Origin: Isoetes taiwanensis
Lineage: Eukaryota > Streptophyta > Lycopodiopsida > Isoetales > Isoetaceae
Assembly: GCA_021234155.1 (NCBI GenBank)
Contig: JAJEKV010000025.1
Span: forward strand, 5,685,310-5,749,309
Direction: 5' to 3'
DNA: 64,000 bases
How positions within the stretch are numbered: position 1 is the stretch's first letter; every line of letters begins with the position of its first letter. The notes under the pieces were generated by a model, which was given only the letters and a program-made list of their open reading frames with translations, did not search any database and was not told where the DNA came from. The position numbers and the translations under genes were made by a program. This document shows positions 1 through 10,443 of the stretch, piece by piece.

Positions 1-315
1 TGTCGGCGGGTTGGGCCCGACCCACTCCCAATTGCCCCTCCGATCCTGCGGGTTCGGTGGTCTGCCGATCCCTCTCCTCTGTTCAAGCTTCTCCCGTTCT
101 TCCCCGACTCTCCTCGGATCTTCTTGAACACGAGCAAAATGTTGGGCTTTAGCGCCCGGCGAAGAAGCTCGACTGAGGTACCATCAGGCCCATGAGACCC
201 ATATCGATCGTATGGTCGTCCGGATAATCTATCTTTGATATCGGGGATTTCCCCAAATAAAGCTGTGGTTATCCTCGTCCCAGCGGTATGGGGAACCTCA
301 ATTGCCACACGCCAT

Positions 316-729
316 CTATGGCGGCAAAGCCATCCCACGAGATCTGGGTACTCCCTTCCTCGGCGGCGTGTCGGCCGCTCTATTTCCCATGGTCATCCTC
401 CTGGCCAAGCCTCGACACCGGGCGGCCTCCGGCCCCGATGTCTTCCTCCTCGGTATGCCCTTCCTGTTAGGAGGATAGAATTTAATGAGCATCATGACCA
501 TGTCATGTTGCTTTCGACAATGGTATAGGAGAGGAGGTTCACCGGATCGAAAATGGCTCTGAGAAGTGATAGATAGGATAGGGATCCTATCGTTATTCTC
601 AAATCGGTTCACCAACTCATCTAAAATGATGTCGATGAAGGCGGATCGTAGCCATGTGTACCGGGCGATCATGGCATAAATCTCCACGATCTGAGGGTAG
701 AAGGGTCCGGGCTCTTTGGTATTGGCCAT
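316..729 (-). CDS. Unrecognised ORF-a of the chromovirus leader (copy A, partial)
   Basis: A reading frame opening with MANTK at 729 runs toward the window start and has a clear counterpart at 44918-45599. The shared segment (VEIYAM, then a stretch ending LVNRFENNDRIP, then QHDMVMMLIKFYPP) stays similar in protein despite frame breaks, which supports real coding. I recognise no family. It lies between the 5' LTR and the histone-like gene of the chromovirus, on the element's strand, about 0.8 kb from the LTR. After FYPP the frame here diverges from copy B, probably through indels. The continuation toward base 1 is in other frames. Confidence 0.45.
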   Translation of the reverse strand: MANTKEPGPFYPQIVEIYAMIARYTWLRSAFIDIILDELVNRFENNDRIPILSITSQSHFRSGEPPLLYHCRKQHDMVMMLIKFYPPNRKGIPRRKTSGPEAARCRGLARRMTMGNRAADTPPRKGVPRSRGMALPP

Positions 730-1515
730 AGCGGTAGCACTAAGGTCTGAAGTTGGCGGTGGCTGCTACTGTGGCGGAAAAAGGCAAAGGGAGGCGCTAG
801 GGTTCCCTAGACACAAGGGCGGCGAAACAACGTCAAGTCCGGTGGCGATGGCGGGCGCCGCTCAAGGCGGTCGAAAGTCTTTGAAGGCAAGGCAAACAAA
901 TAACAAGAAGAAATTTTAAACGGCCGGATAACTTTTGAAATTTTAAAATTTTCCTATTAACTTTTAAATTTTATTATTATAAAATAATTATCTGGCGGAG
1001 ATCTGCGAGGCATCTGGTCGAGCGTCGGCCGCATTATCGTGCTCCTCCTCGCGACTAGGGGTCGTCGAAAAAAAGCGGCGCTTAGGAGTTGACTGGCGGC
1101 CCGTTGACTCCCGCTGACGGTCGGGCGCCGGCGCATTTTCGGCTCTTCTCGTGGTATTTGCAAGGCGACAAAAAGCAAGCGGGCGCCCGAGTTGGTTTCG
1201 GGCCTGCCCTTGACCATTTTTCGCTGGAGGCGACCGTTCTAGGAGTAATTTGAGTATGTCCGGATCCAATGGGCGCCAACTTCTCCGTCATTTGAGCTAC
1301 CCACCGACATTTTATAGTTCTTCCAATTCTTGGGCCCTCGGTCGCCCTATCCTTCTTAAGGTTACAATTTCCTAGTTTAACCTAACACCTAACCAAGCAT
1401 CAAAGAGGACTAACAACACATTAACTTAGCCTCCTCCTAACTCACCGGTACTACGAGTTAGTGTTTGGCGGTGCTATGATTTGAGAACAAACTCAAATCA
1501 CGGCTCGATACCATC

Positions 1516-3086
1516 AGTGGCACTCCCCAAACATATCGACCCGGTGGTATACATGCGGGGACTTTCCCCTCCCATGGCGACCATCCATCCCGCCATTTCC
1601 AGGGGCCCTCCATCTAACCCGGGCCGTCTACATAGAGATGCTTCGGTGAAGGACCGCGGAGGGGTCATTCGCCCATACCTTACGCGATGGAAACCTATGT
1701 CATGAAGCATGAATACAAGGTTAGCATACAACATAAATCACATATAAATATCCACCACGAGGGGTAGCACATCCATCAAGTACCGAAGCGGCAAGAACAT
1801 GCATCTAAGCTAAGAAGACACCCAAAACCCGGGTTCTACCCCGCTCCCGGACTCTAGTGGGGAAGCGGCCGGTGGGTCTCGGGGAATTGGGTAATCAATT
1901 TTGGCATGGCATTGGGCGGCATAGAACATCGGCTAGGGTTGTCCACTCCATCCGCCCCTCCCATTGCACACTTTGCGGAGGGGTCGATTCACGCTATGGC
2001 TTAGCTATAGCCTTCCGGAGACGCAGACTCGGGGATCCCCTTTGAGTCTACTCGGTTAATGACACTGGTCCGATGAGGCGAGTCGGGAGGCGCCCCTTCC
2101 CGGGATCACAAAGGTGTCGTGGGTGAGCTAGAGAATACGCTGCGCGTAAATGACCCCGCATCCGTGCCGACTTACTCACCTAATTCTACTCAAAGTGCAT
2201 GGTGCCCCCATCACGGGTCACACCACTACACCAGTGTCGGACCCATACAGAGCCCTCCACGTGACCCTAGGCTTTCGGGCCTAGCCCCATCAGAGGAGTC
2301 TCAGGAGCCTTTTATGCTCGTGCAAGACCCCACCCCCTACTTCACCACTGTGTCCCTTGTCTGGTGCTAAGCCAGACCATAGCGTCTATGACCCGGTGGG
2401 CTCTTGCGCACAGGCCGAAACTACTAGGGTGTTAAAGGAAGCACTAGGAGCATTCTAAACTCAAGCTTAGAGGCCTCTACCCCCCTATTAATCCCTGTTT
2501 ACTGAAACTACTAACTGACCCATAGAGACATCGACCATCCCATAACAGAACATCATTCATAATTGAAAGTATTCCTAATTACCAGAGAAGGGTTAGTCTC
2601 ACCCAAAACCATCCAGAAAAGAATCCTAGAGAGTTATTCTACAATTTGCAAATTATCTACCACTAACCGGAGTTTCGGCTGGACCCGTTGTCAAGGGGTG
2701 CTTCCATGGCTGTACCGGGGTAACAGCAACAGCGAAAGGGTGTTTGGCGATCTGGGGACGAACAGCAACGGTTTCCTGAGCGCTCAGCTGCTCCTGGCTC
2801 CTTGCTGGGTCGAAATTGAGCTGATATGAGGATGGCGCCTCCCTTTGGTGGCCTAGTTTAGCAACCCTCATGCTGGCCACCCGGGTTATGCCAAATGGCG
2901 CCTTCCCACTATGAATTGACCTAATCACATGTCTTTAGATAATTATCCTTTATAATTTGGTTAACATAGCTAATTAAATCCATTGTGGCCAACCCCCTAG
3001 GTTATCATACCCTAGGTGGCGTACCTATACTAGGTGACGTGTCAATATATTTATATTATCACCGTATAAATACTTGGAACGTCCTG
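1516..3086 (-). repeat. Chromovirus LTR, copy A
   Basis: About 1.57 kb, one of three copies of this LTR (others 34908-36474 and 46383-47975). The stretch from about 2440 to 3080 is almost identical in all three. Short frames within it, for example 2563-2829, recur in all copies and are not considered genes. Confidence 0.85.
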
Positions 3087-3091
3087 CACAT

Positions 3092-4560
3092 GGTGACGAG
3101 AGGGACCACGTTGAGGACCTCAAGAGTTGTTGGGGAGAGGGGAGGGGAGATATGAGGAAAGGACTTTGGAACATCATTCCTAGACTATCCTAGTGATCCG
3201 GTGAACGGGAGCTCAATAAGGTCATGGCTTAGCAAGGTGGTCCCATGAATGGCATTCCTAGACTATGCTAGTGAATCGGGAGCTCAATTAGGGGTCTGGC
3301 TTAGCGGATAGTACCAGAATGGCGGACCAAATCCCATTTCACATTGCTCTTAACCGGATTCAACATGTTTGATCGACCTTGTGTCCATTCATGCAGTAGG
3401 AACATGAAACGAAGAGGGCTGAAGCAAGAATGGTCGACCAATGACCATGGCGTCTTGGCTACAACATTGAAAGCAACCCTTAAAAGGAACTTTCATATTG
3501 CTAGAAAATGACATGTGGATCGAGGCATACCAATAGAAGACTGCATGCATCATTTTAATTTTTATCTCTTAGACCCGCCAGAGATTTTTGTGGAGCAACA
3601 AACACTTGTCATTTCGTTCAGCTCACCGTTGTTATATCCCCACTCGAGTTAATGGTGTCGTGTGTTCGGCTCGGCTCATTGGCTCCCCACTTTCGACTTG
3701 GTGGCGTCGTGTATTTCTGCGCATTAATTGGCTCCCACCTGACTTGGTGATGTTCTGTGTTTGGCTCGGTTAGTTGGCTCCCCCACCGGACTTGGTGGCA
3801 TCGACATAGTAGGAAGCATGTATGAACGAGGGCTGAAGCAAGAATGCTCAACTAGTGACCATGGTATCTTGGCTACAACATTGGAAGCAACCCTTAAAAG
3901 AACTTCCATATTGCTAGAAAATGATATGTGGATCGAGGCATACCAATAGTAGACAGCGAGCACCATAGATTTTTTTTATCTCTTATCCCGCCGAGGGGGA
4001 TTTCATGGAGCAATAGACATCAATTTAGTTGGCTCCCCACCCGACTTGGTGGCGTCGGCTACATTAGTTGGCTCCCCACCCTCGACGATATATGAACCGT
4101 ATCCCATGGGGCCATACATAGGAGATAAATAATAACCAAAGGAAGGTCCAGCTCTTCAAAGAATTAAACAAGAAGCAACTAGTAAGCACATTAGACAAGG
4201 TTGACAGGGGAAGAATAAGAGCCATCAAAATCGAGGGACACAAAAGAGGAGAAATGGAGGGTAAAACGGAAAAAGTCGAAACACAGACATGAAATTAAAA
4301 GCTTTAAAACTTGCGGTTAGAACATAGAGAAACCATTCTTTATAAAAAGTATTAATTAAATTTTTGTTGGGTTCTGGAATCCCGGTTTCCACTGGTATGC
4401 TCTGCGCTGAAGCATCATCTGCTGCGAGGCAAAGATCGCTCTGCCGCTGCCGACCGCAGGGGCCTTCCTTTTCTTCTAGCACTTTTTTTTTTCGCCATTT
4501 TTTTTTTTCGTTCCATTTCTTCGTCTTGACAAGATGGCGGCCCCAAATCGCCGAAGGCTT
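3092..4560. repeat. Repeat-rich spacer between chromovirus LTR and TAG region (copy A)
   Basis: There is no convincing gene here. It contains local direct repeats. A module of about 80 bp beginning with CATTCCTAGACTAT occurs at about 3175 and 3251. A block of about 150 bp (ending GATCGAGGCATACCAATAG) occurs at about 3400-3545 and again at 3815-3950. Several copies of a TTGGCTCCCCAC..CGACTTGGTGGCGTCG motif lie between 3678 and 4090. The same arrangement is present at 47976-49440, so the repeats predate the A/B duplication. Confidence 0.7.
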
Positions 4561-5015
4561 CGGATCCTCTTTAACTCCGTCACGGCATTTTTCATCAGCA
4601 CAACCACCGGTAGGGCGCTAAACTTCAAATCCCCAGCTTGTTGATGTGGGTAGTCAATCTGCCCTTTTCCCCGTTCCTTTGACGATAAGAATGGCGGAGC
4701 TGGTTTGATCTGCTCTAATTTGGGGGATTGTGCGGTGGAAAAAAGCGAGTGTATCGAAAAACTTCCTTCATGTAACAAAAGCGAGGGGATCCCCATTTGT
4801 GGGTTTTCTCGTTTTTAAGCCCCTAATCTTCCGCGAAAAGACCTTCATCGGCTAGCGAGAGGGGCGCCCATTGTCGAGTTCTTCGTGTCGCCTTTTGATT
4901 TCTTCGTCTATGAGCTCAAACGCGAGAAATATCAACAAACAGGGATTCCTATTGGTGGGTTTTTCGTTTTTCACCTAATTTAGGCGATTCTTGGATATGC
5001 ATTTCCGTGCGGCAT
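4561..5015 (+). repeat. Left copy of a 450 bp duplication of the TAG upstream region
   Basis: This stretch repeats 9841-10290, which continues into the TAG gene, and also matches 49451-49897. It ends exactly where the copia LTR begins. Compared with the other two copies, nearly every CAG is altered to CG, CGG or CGAG, for example in the stretches around 4580, 4610, 4745, 4780, 4830 and 4855. It is far too long for a normal copia target duplication of 5 bp. Confidence 0.85.
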
Positions 5016-5281
5016 TGAAAGTAAATTGATCTCTCACGCTGCGATTCGATCGGCTGTAGCGGCTTCGAGCCTGCGACCAAGATGATATGCCAAATCAATC
5101 CGGTAGATCAAGCTGTACCAGCCTCGGGACTACTCCATATCCCGCTTACGTGCACTACCTTTATCCCCAAAAGCCTATCATCTTTGCATGCATCCGGCCG
5201 TTGAGGTTTCCCCCCGAGCGCTCGGTTCGACCCTCCATCCGGGCTGAGATATTGTGCCACGTGCAAGTTTGCCTTCCTACA
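5016..5281 (-). repeat. 3' LTR of the copia element
   Basis: Runs from TGAAAG to CTACA and is similar to 9569-9840 along its length. Shared landmarks are TGATATGCCAAATC, ATCTTTGCATGCAT and ATATTGTGCCACGTGCA. The short LTR is typical of copia. Confidence 0.85.
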
Positions 5282-5347
5282 ATCTCCCCTCACCGCACAA
5301 TTTAATACTCCCTACTTGTTGTTTAGCCAAGTTCAATTTGGGCTCGA

Positions 5348-5740
5348 TTAATGCCTTTGTAAGCATATGCCGCATTTGCATGTCATTGAATGTGCCTTAC
5401 TTGATTTCTCCTTCTCAACTTCATCTCTTACAAAGTGATGATGTATCTCTATGTGTTTCGCTCGAATGACGGGTGGGATTTTGCTCATGGCAACTCCACT
5501 TTTGTTATCGCAATAAAGTGCGGTTGCATTCTTACTGCACATCCTAATTCTTTTTCAAAGATTCTTCCACACAATTTCTCTTTGTCTTAATGACAATGCT
5601 ACATATTCCGCTTTCACGACTTGACTTAAGCTACACACTCTTGCTTTTTGCTCGCCCAAAGAAATGGTCAGATCCCCCGATTTTGCATATATATCCCAGG
5701 ATGTGGATTTTTCGTCATCTATGTTCCTCCCGGTCGGCAT
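5348..5740 (-). pseudogene. copia RNase H remnant
   Basis: Two frames together show the copia RNase H end. They are a segment with AEYVALS..REIVW (5555-5740) and one with ALYCDNKSGVAMSKIPPVIRAKHIEI followed by HHFVRDEV (5348-5542; residues split here only for length). In copia RNase H these correspond to the blocks carrying the catalytic acidic residues and the KHIDI-type motif. A frame change at about 5545 separates the two. Confidence 0.75.
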
Positions 5741-6900
5741 CGATATCCAACTAGTCCGCTACCCTTCGCGGTGAAGTGGATGCCATGATTCATTGTTCCC
5801 TTTAGATATCTCAAAGACTTCGCTTAGCTGCAACCCAATCTTTGTACTCACGGGTTATTGTTAAATGCGCTAAGCAAATTCACGTATAGGTGATATCCGC
5901 CTAGCCTAGTGCAATTTGCAGTGCAACAAAGCGCCAACTAATTCCACGATAGGGTTTTCGTTTCATTTCCTTTTCTTCTTACGCTGATTTAGGACACATG
6001 TTCTTTGCTAATTCTCGAGTCCCAGCGCCCATGGGAGTCTTTGGGGGTTACAATCCCGCATCCTAAACCTATTCAAATCTTTTTAATGTAATGTTCTTGA
6101 GTGAGGAATAGTTCCCCCTTCACTCTATCTCTTTCCTCGACCTCCATTCCCAATAATTTCTTGAGTTCTCCCAAATCGGTCATCCGAACCTACTTTTTTA
6201 GCAATGCCTTGCATTTATCAAGCCAAGATCTGTCATTGCTAACAATGACACAATCATCTACATATAATGCCATCAACAAGCATTTATTTTCCTCTTTCCA
6301 CATATACAAGTTCCCTTCTCGTTTTAAGTTTTATAAACCCAATGGACGTAAGAAATCTGTTCATACACAAGTACCCTTTGCCTTGAGGCTTGCCTCAAAC
6401 CATATATTGCCTTTTTCAATTTACAAACCATATTAATGCCCCTGTTCATATCCCTCCAGGCTGCCCATAAATATTTCCTCTTCCGATCTCCATTCGAGAA
6501 GGTTTTGACATCCATGTGTTCCATATCCATGTTCCTTTGCACCGCTAGGGCCATCAATGCTCTTATCTTTGGTTAACTTCACAATGGGTGAGAAAGTATC
6601 TTTAATCTACTCACGCCTCCTGATACCCCTTTTTGCAACCAAAACGTGCCTTTATATCTTTCAATGATCCATCTCGCATTTCTCTTAATTTTAAAAAGCC
6701 ACTTGCTACCAACAATATTTTTATTCTTTGGCTTTGTTACTAATTCATATGTACCGTCTTCTCAAAGGATTTGAGCTCACTTTTTATTGCTTCTTCCCCA
6801 CTTCTCGGCAAGATCTGGTCACCGCCATTGCTTGCTCAACCGCCTTTGGCTCCACAACACATGATATTACTCTTGGCTTTGGAACCCTCTTTTTCGACCA
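5741..6900 (-). pseudogene. copia reverse transcriptase remnant
   Basis: The best piece is 6324-6557, with HMDVKTF (copia HMDVKTAFLNG motif) and LKKAIYGLRQASR (copia L.KALYGLKQAPR motif). The rest of the RT is spread over several frames. Around 6240-6270 the complement of a YVDD-type block can be followed next to the sequence for a short 'ALYVDD'-like stretch. There are multiple stops and shifts, so no enzyme is expected. Confidence 0.65.
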
Positions 6901-7548
6901 TATTGTTCGATGTCAAAGGCGGTTCGATGTTAAGCGCTCTACTTCACTCGACGACCTGCGCGTTCTGGCACAGTGGAACTCTATCACCTTCGCAGTTTCT
7001 TGCTTTCGAGGGCCACGCAGCTATGTCGGGGCTGCGGCTTACGCATGTTCATCTTCGGTGCACTATCGGCTTCCCGCGGCCTCATGCACCTCTGATGCAC
7101 ATTTTCCGGTGTATGAGGTGCACTTCGGTCTCAAAGGCCTCATGCACTTCATCGACTCAAGGTCAATTATCTCATCATCAATTTATTTGTTGAGAGGTTT
7201 GCTCATTCATATCCTTCTCTTGATAAACATGGTCATCACCTTCAATGTAATCCAATGGCACCCATTCTTCCTTTTCGAACTTGCCAAGATCTCTCGTTCT
7301 TGTACAATACCCCCTCATCAAAATACTACATCCACCTTATGTATATCTTAGGAAGCGGAATCATCTGACTGTACCCATTGGTTTCCTCATCATATCCTAC
7401 TAAAAGCGTGCCAAGCTCACGTCGTCAAGTTTTCTCTGAAGCTCTTGGGGATTAGCATGTATGCAAGGCATCCATAGACTTTCAATCTCCTTCTGATGAT
7501 TTTTGACTTTGTCCATACTTCTTTCCGGCTCTCCATCAATCCCGGCGG

Positions 7549-7824
7549 TTAGGCGGTTTGTTTTGTATATAACAAGCGGTTACCAATCGCTTCCCCCCAA
7601 AATGATTCGGCAAACTCGCATGTTTCAACATGCATCTTGCCGCATTCATGATGGTTCTTTTTTTGTTCTGCGACCCCATTTTGTTGCGGCGTGTATCTAC
7701 ACGCGAAGCGCCTTTCGATCCCACGCATCGACAAAATTTGACAAACTCTCGACCTATATTCTCCTCCCAAGTCGTTTCTTAAACACTTTATTTGCAGGAT
7801 GTTCCCCCGCTCTCGCTTCGACAA
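7549..7824 (-). pseudogene. copia integrase core remnant
   Basis: The frame contains a degenerate version of the RSDNGGEY block (RNDLGGEY), GIERRFACRYTPQQNGVAEQ and the start of the following helix. In copia integrases these hold the second catalytic Asp and the catalytic Glu, and both are still readable here. The frame is closed on both sides by shifts. It lies between the pre-integrase segment (7899-8450) and the RT remnant, as expected. Confidence 0.7.
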
Positions 7825-7898
7825 AAAAGCTTAAAAGCACTAAACACTTAGGCCTTGGACACGAAAAATAGCATTTAGTACGTCGAGAAAAATCATCG

Positions 7899-8450
7899 TC
7901 AAAACGTGGCAAAGTAATGTTTGCCACCTAGGCTTTTGCACCCCTGTAGGCCCACAAACGTCGAGTGTACTAACTCTAACAATTTTTCTGACGCCTCCCC
8001 TTGTGTTTTGAAGGGTAACCTACTCGCTTGCCAAGCATACACGCCAGATATTCCATGATTCTCATTTCCAAAATTCAAATCATTCAATAAATTGTGCCTT
8101 TTTGCAATCTTGATGCTATTGTAATTGACATGTGCTAATCTTAGATGCCAAATGCATATATCATTCAACAAAGACACCTTATTAATGGTCTGCAAGTCTA
8201 ATTGAAATAAATTCCCATTCCTCTGTGCTTCAAATACTTTCACACCATTTTTGAAAAAACTACATCCACGCTTATGAAATAGTAACTCAATATCACTATC
8301 AACAATGTTTGCAACCGATACCAAATTAAAGAGCATCCCGGGGGTGTACAATGCATCCGGTACGCTGAGAACAGATTGATCCTTAAGCATTAACTCTAGT
8401 TCTCCTTGTCCATAAATCTTCTGCTCAGTTCCATTTCCCATCTGCACCAC
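7899..8450 (-). pseudogene. copia protease C-part and GAG-pre-integrase segment
   Basis: A 183-residue frame with the conserved LSVPDALYTPGMLFNLVSV block (copia VLYVPGL..NLLSV) followed by IWHLRLAHVNYNSIK. The latter is the first histidine part of the integrase HHCC finger. The cysteine half (expected C..C.AGK) is damaged to GVYAWQAS. The segment continues into the start of the integrase core (ELVHSTFVGL). The protease active-site region would lie near 8450-8540 in another frame. Confidence 0.75.
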
Positions 8451-8742
8451 CCGTGATGCCTTGCTAGATTCAACATTTTTAGCAATCCGGAGGTATTTAC
8501 TACGGAGACCTCAGACTCCCGAATCTAAAGTCAATGTATTAGTTCCACCAAATTTGGATTTACAAGCATTTACCAAAGTACGCGTTTGAGCTTAAACTTA
8601 AAATCGATTCACTTACTTCTTGATCGATAAGGGCCCCAACAACCGATACCTCATCCTCCTTTTTCTCGGTTTCACCGCTTACACTTGCCACTATCGAAGA
8701 TCGACCCTACCTCGCCATCCACGACCTCTGGACCATTTTCCT

Positions 8743-8795
8743 CGGTTTGGACATTCAGCTTTTATGTGACCATATTCCTCACACCGTAACATTGA
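8743..8795 (-). pseudogene. copia gag zinc knuckle, frame-broken
   Basis: The minus strand reads a CCHC knuckle (C-Y-G-C-E-E-Y-G-H then C-P) if one missing base is allowed. As given, a single-base loss breaks it. It lies between gag (9073-9525) and protease, the normal place. Confidence 0.5.
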
Positions 8796-9072
8796 AGGCT
8801 CCCCTTCCTCGGCCTCTTCCACGGCCCGTCCACGATCACGCCGTTCACCTTTGTATATAACGCCACCGACGATCCTCTTCTTGCTCCTTCACTGCGAGTC
8901 TTTGAACTTCTTCTCAAGCTTCTCTTGTTCTTCGGTTCGATAGCCTCTATGGCTTCATCAAAGCGTCTTTGCGGTCCGTACTAATCTAGCGATATCCTTA
9001 GAAAAACTTTGAAAAGCTTCGAGCAACGGTATTTACCTTACTGTTCGAATATGCCGCTCGGCACCTTCAAGA

Positions 9073-9525
9073 TCATGGAAAAGAATCGAAATTTTGAAAC
9101 AATTCTTGTACCTTATCTCCTTTCCGGTACTGCAGGGTTCGCAATCTCATCTCCAGCACGTCAATTTGCGAAGAGGTTTGCTCCTGGAATCTTGCCAACA
9201 AATAGCTCCACATATCTGCTGCTGTCTTGCCTTGGATCTCCAGCATTATATCTCCACTGAGTTTTGCCATAATAATAGCCCGGGCTCTTTCTTCTTTCTC
9301 CTCATCTGTAACTTCATCCTTGTCTTCCCCTTTGGTGGTCTCCCCTTTCTCTGATTTCACCTTGACAGCAGCCTTGCCCTTTCCTCTCCCGCTGGGATCA
9401 ACCACATCCCAAAGTTTGTCAATCTTCAAGGCTTCAGTGATCTTGACCTTCCAGACTTGAAATCCAATCTCACCATCAAACACTTCTGCGCTGTTTATAT
9501 AGGTGAGTGCAAGTCTGCTCACCAT
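9073..9525 (-). pseudogene. copia gag remnant
   Basis: A 150-residue frame starting near the primer site. It has the N-terminal FDGEIGFQVWKVKITEAL block, then MAKLSGDIMLEIQGKTAADM and ARFQEQTSSQIDVLEMRLR, matching copia gag (UBN2-type: WK..M...L......W......A...I...L.......I....TA...W..L...Y). A Lys/Glu-rich insert sits between the two halves. It ends by frameshift near 9073, before the zinc knuckle. Confidence 0.75.
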
Positions 9526-9555
9526 TCTTCCAGTTCCAGTAATCGGCTTTTGCTA

Positions 9556-9567
9556 GCTCTGATACCA
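9556..9567 (-). other. Primer binding site of the copia element
   Basis: GCTCTGATACCA is the complement of TGGTATCAGAGC, the usual initiator-tRNA-Met primer site of plant LTR elements. It lies one base inside the LTR start at 9569 and fixes the element on the minus strand. Confidence 0.85.
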
Positions 9568-9568
9568 C

Positions 9569-9840
9569 TGAAAGTAAATTGATCTCCGCTGCCAGCGATC
9601 TCCGACAGCCCAAGCAGCTTCGAGAGCCCAAGCGACCAGTATGATATGCCAAATCACAGGCCGATCAACTGGCTTCTGTACCTCCGGACTACTCCATATC
9701 CCGCTTGCAGGCACTACCTTTATCCCCAAAAGCCTATCATCTTTGCATGCATCTGGCCGTTGAGGTTTCCCCCTGAACGGTTCAGTTCTGACCCTCCATC
9801 TGGGCCTGAGATATTGTGCCACGTGCAGGCTGCCTTCCTG
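9569..9840 (-). repeat. 5' LTR of the copia element
   Basis: Partner of 5016-5281. Its outer end (CTTCCTG) joins directly to AGATCCTC of the TAG upstream region. It lacks the clean CA terminus of the left copy by one or two bases. Confidence 0.85.
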
Positions 9841-10443
9841 AGATCCTCTTTAACTCCGTCAGCATTTTCATCAGCACAACCACCAGTAGGGCGCTAAACT
9901 TCAGAAATCCCCTGCTTGTTGATGTGGGTAGTCAATCTGCCCTTTTCCCCCGTTCCTTTGACGCATAAGAATGGCGGAGCTGGTTTGATCTGCTCTAATT
10001 TGGGGATTGTGCGGTGGAAAAAAGCAGAGTGTATCGAAAAACTTCCTTCATGTAACAAAACAGGGATCCCCATTTGTGGGTTTTCTCGTTTTTTCGCCCA
10101 ATCTTCACAGAAAGACCTTCATCGGCTAGCAGAGGACGCCCATTGTCGAGTTCTTCGTGTCAGCCTTTGATTTCTTCGTCTATGAGCTCAAACGTGAGAA
10201 ATATCAACAAACAGGGGATTCCTATTGGTGGGTTTTTCGTTTTTCACCTAATTTAGGCGATTCTTGGATATGCATTTCCGACAACGGCATTTCTGCATTT
10301 TGTAAACAGTATTAATAGTACAGATAAGAAAGGAAACAGGCATTGCATCAGAGTAGGATTTGGATTGTGCTTGAAAAAGGAAATACAAGGGAGCAAAAGC
10401 CAGGGGGCCTCCTAACCGAAGAGCCCGAAGTGAGAGTTCATCC
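9841..10443 (+). promoter_or_regulatory. TAG upstream / 5' leader region, copy A
   Basis: Matches 49451-50053 almost base for base, with CAG triplets intact, in contrast to the left duplicate at 4561-5015. It presumably holds the 5' UTR and proximal promoter of TAG, now only about 600 bp from a copia LTR. No single promoter element could be assigned with confidence. Confidence 0.45.

Larger units (their letters stand above)
1..3086 (-). mobile_element. 5' end of a Ty3/gypsy chromovirus (copy A, cut by window edge)
   Basis: This is the 5' part of a minus-strand LTR retrotransposon, matching 44872-47975 along its whole length. The internal leader is 1-1515. A damaged tRNA-iMet primer-site complement lies at about 1503-1513, and the LTR occupies about 1516-3086. 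The LTR ends next to CACAT (3087-3091), the probable target duplication also seen beside the complete copy. The rest of the element would lie left of base 1. Many differences from copy B fall at CAG/CTG positions, so part of the divergence may be consensus error. Confidence 0.8.
5016..9840 (-). mobile_element. Ty1/copia LTR retrotransposon inserted in copy A, degenerate
   Basis: A minus-strand element with two LTRs (5016-5281 and 9569-9840), both starting TGAAAGTAAATTGATCTC. The primer-binding-site complement GCTCTGATACCA (9556-9567) lies directly inside the right LTR. A pyrimidine run (5282-5294), the complement of the polypurine tract, lies inside the left LTR. Fragments of gag, zinc knuckle, protease/pre-integrase, integrase, RT and RNase H follow from right to left in copia order. 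The frames are broken throughout. Copy B of the segment lacks this insertion, so it came after the duplication or marks an allele difference. Confidence 0.9.

Noticed and set aside
2563-2829. 88-residue frame repeated in the LTRs as a gene
   Set aside because: It lies wholly inside the LTR and its conservation is explained by LTR identity.
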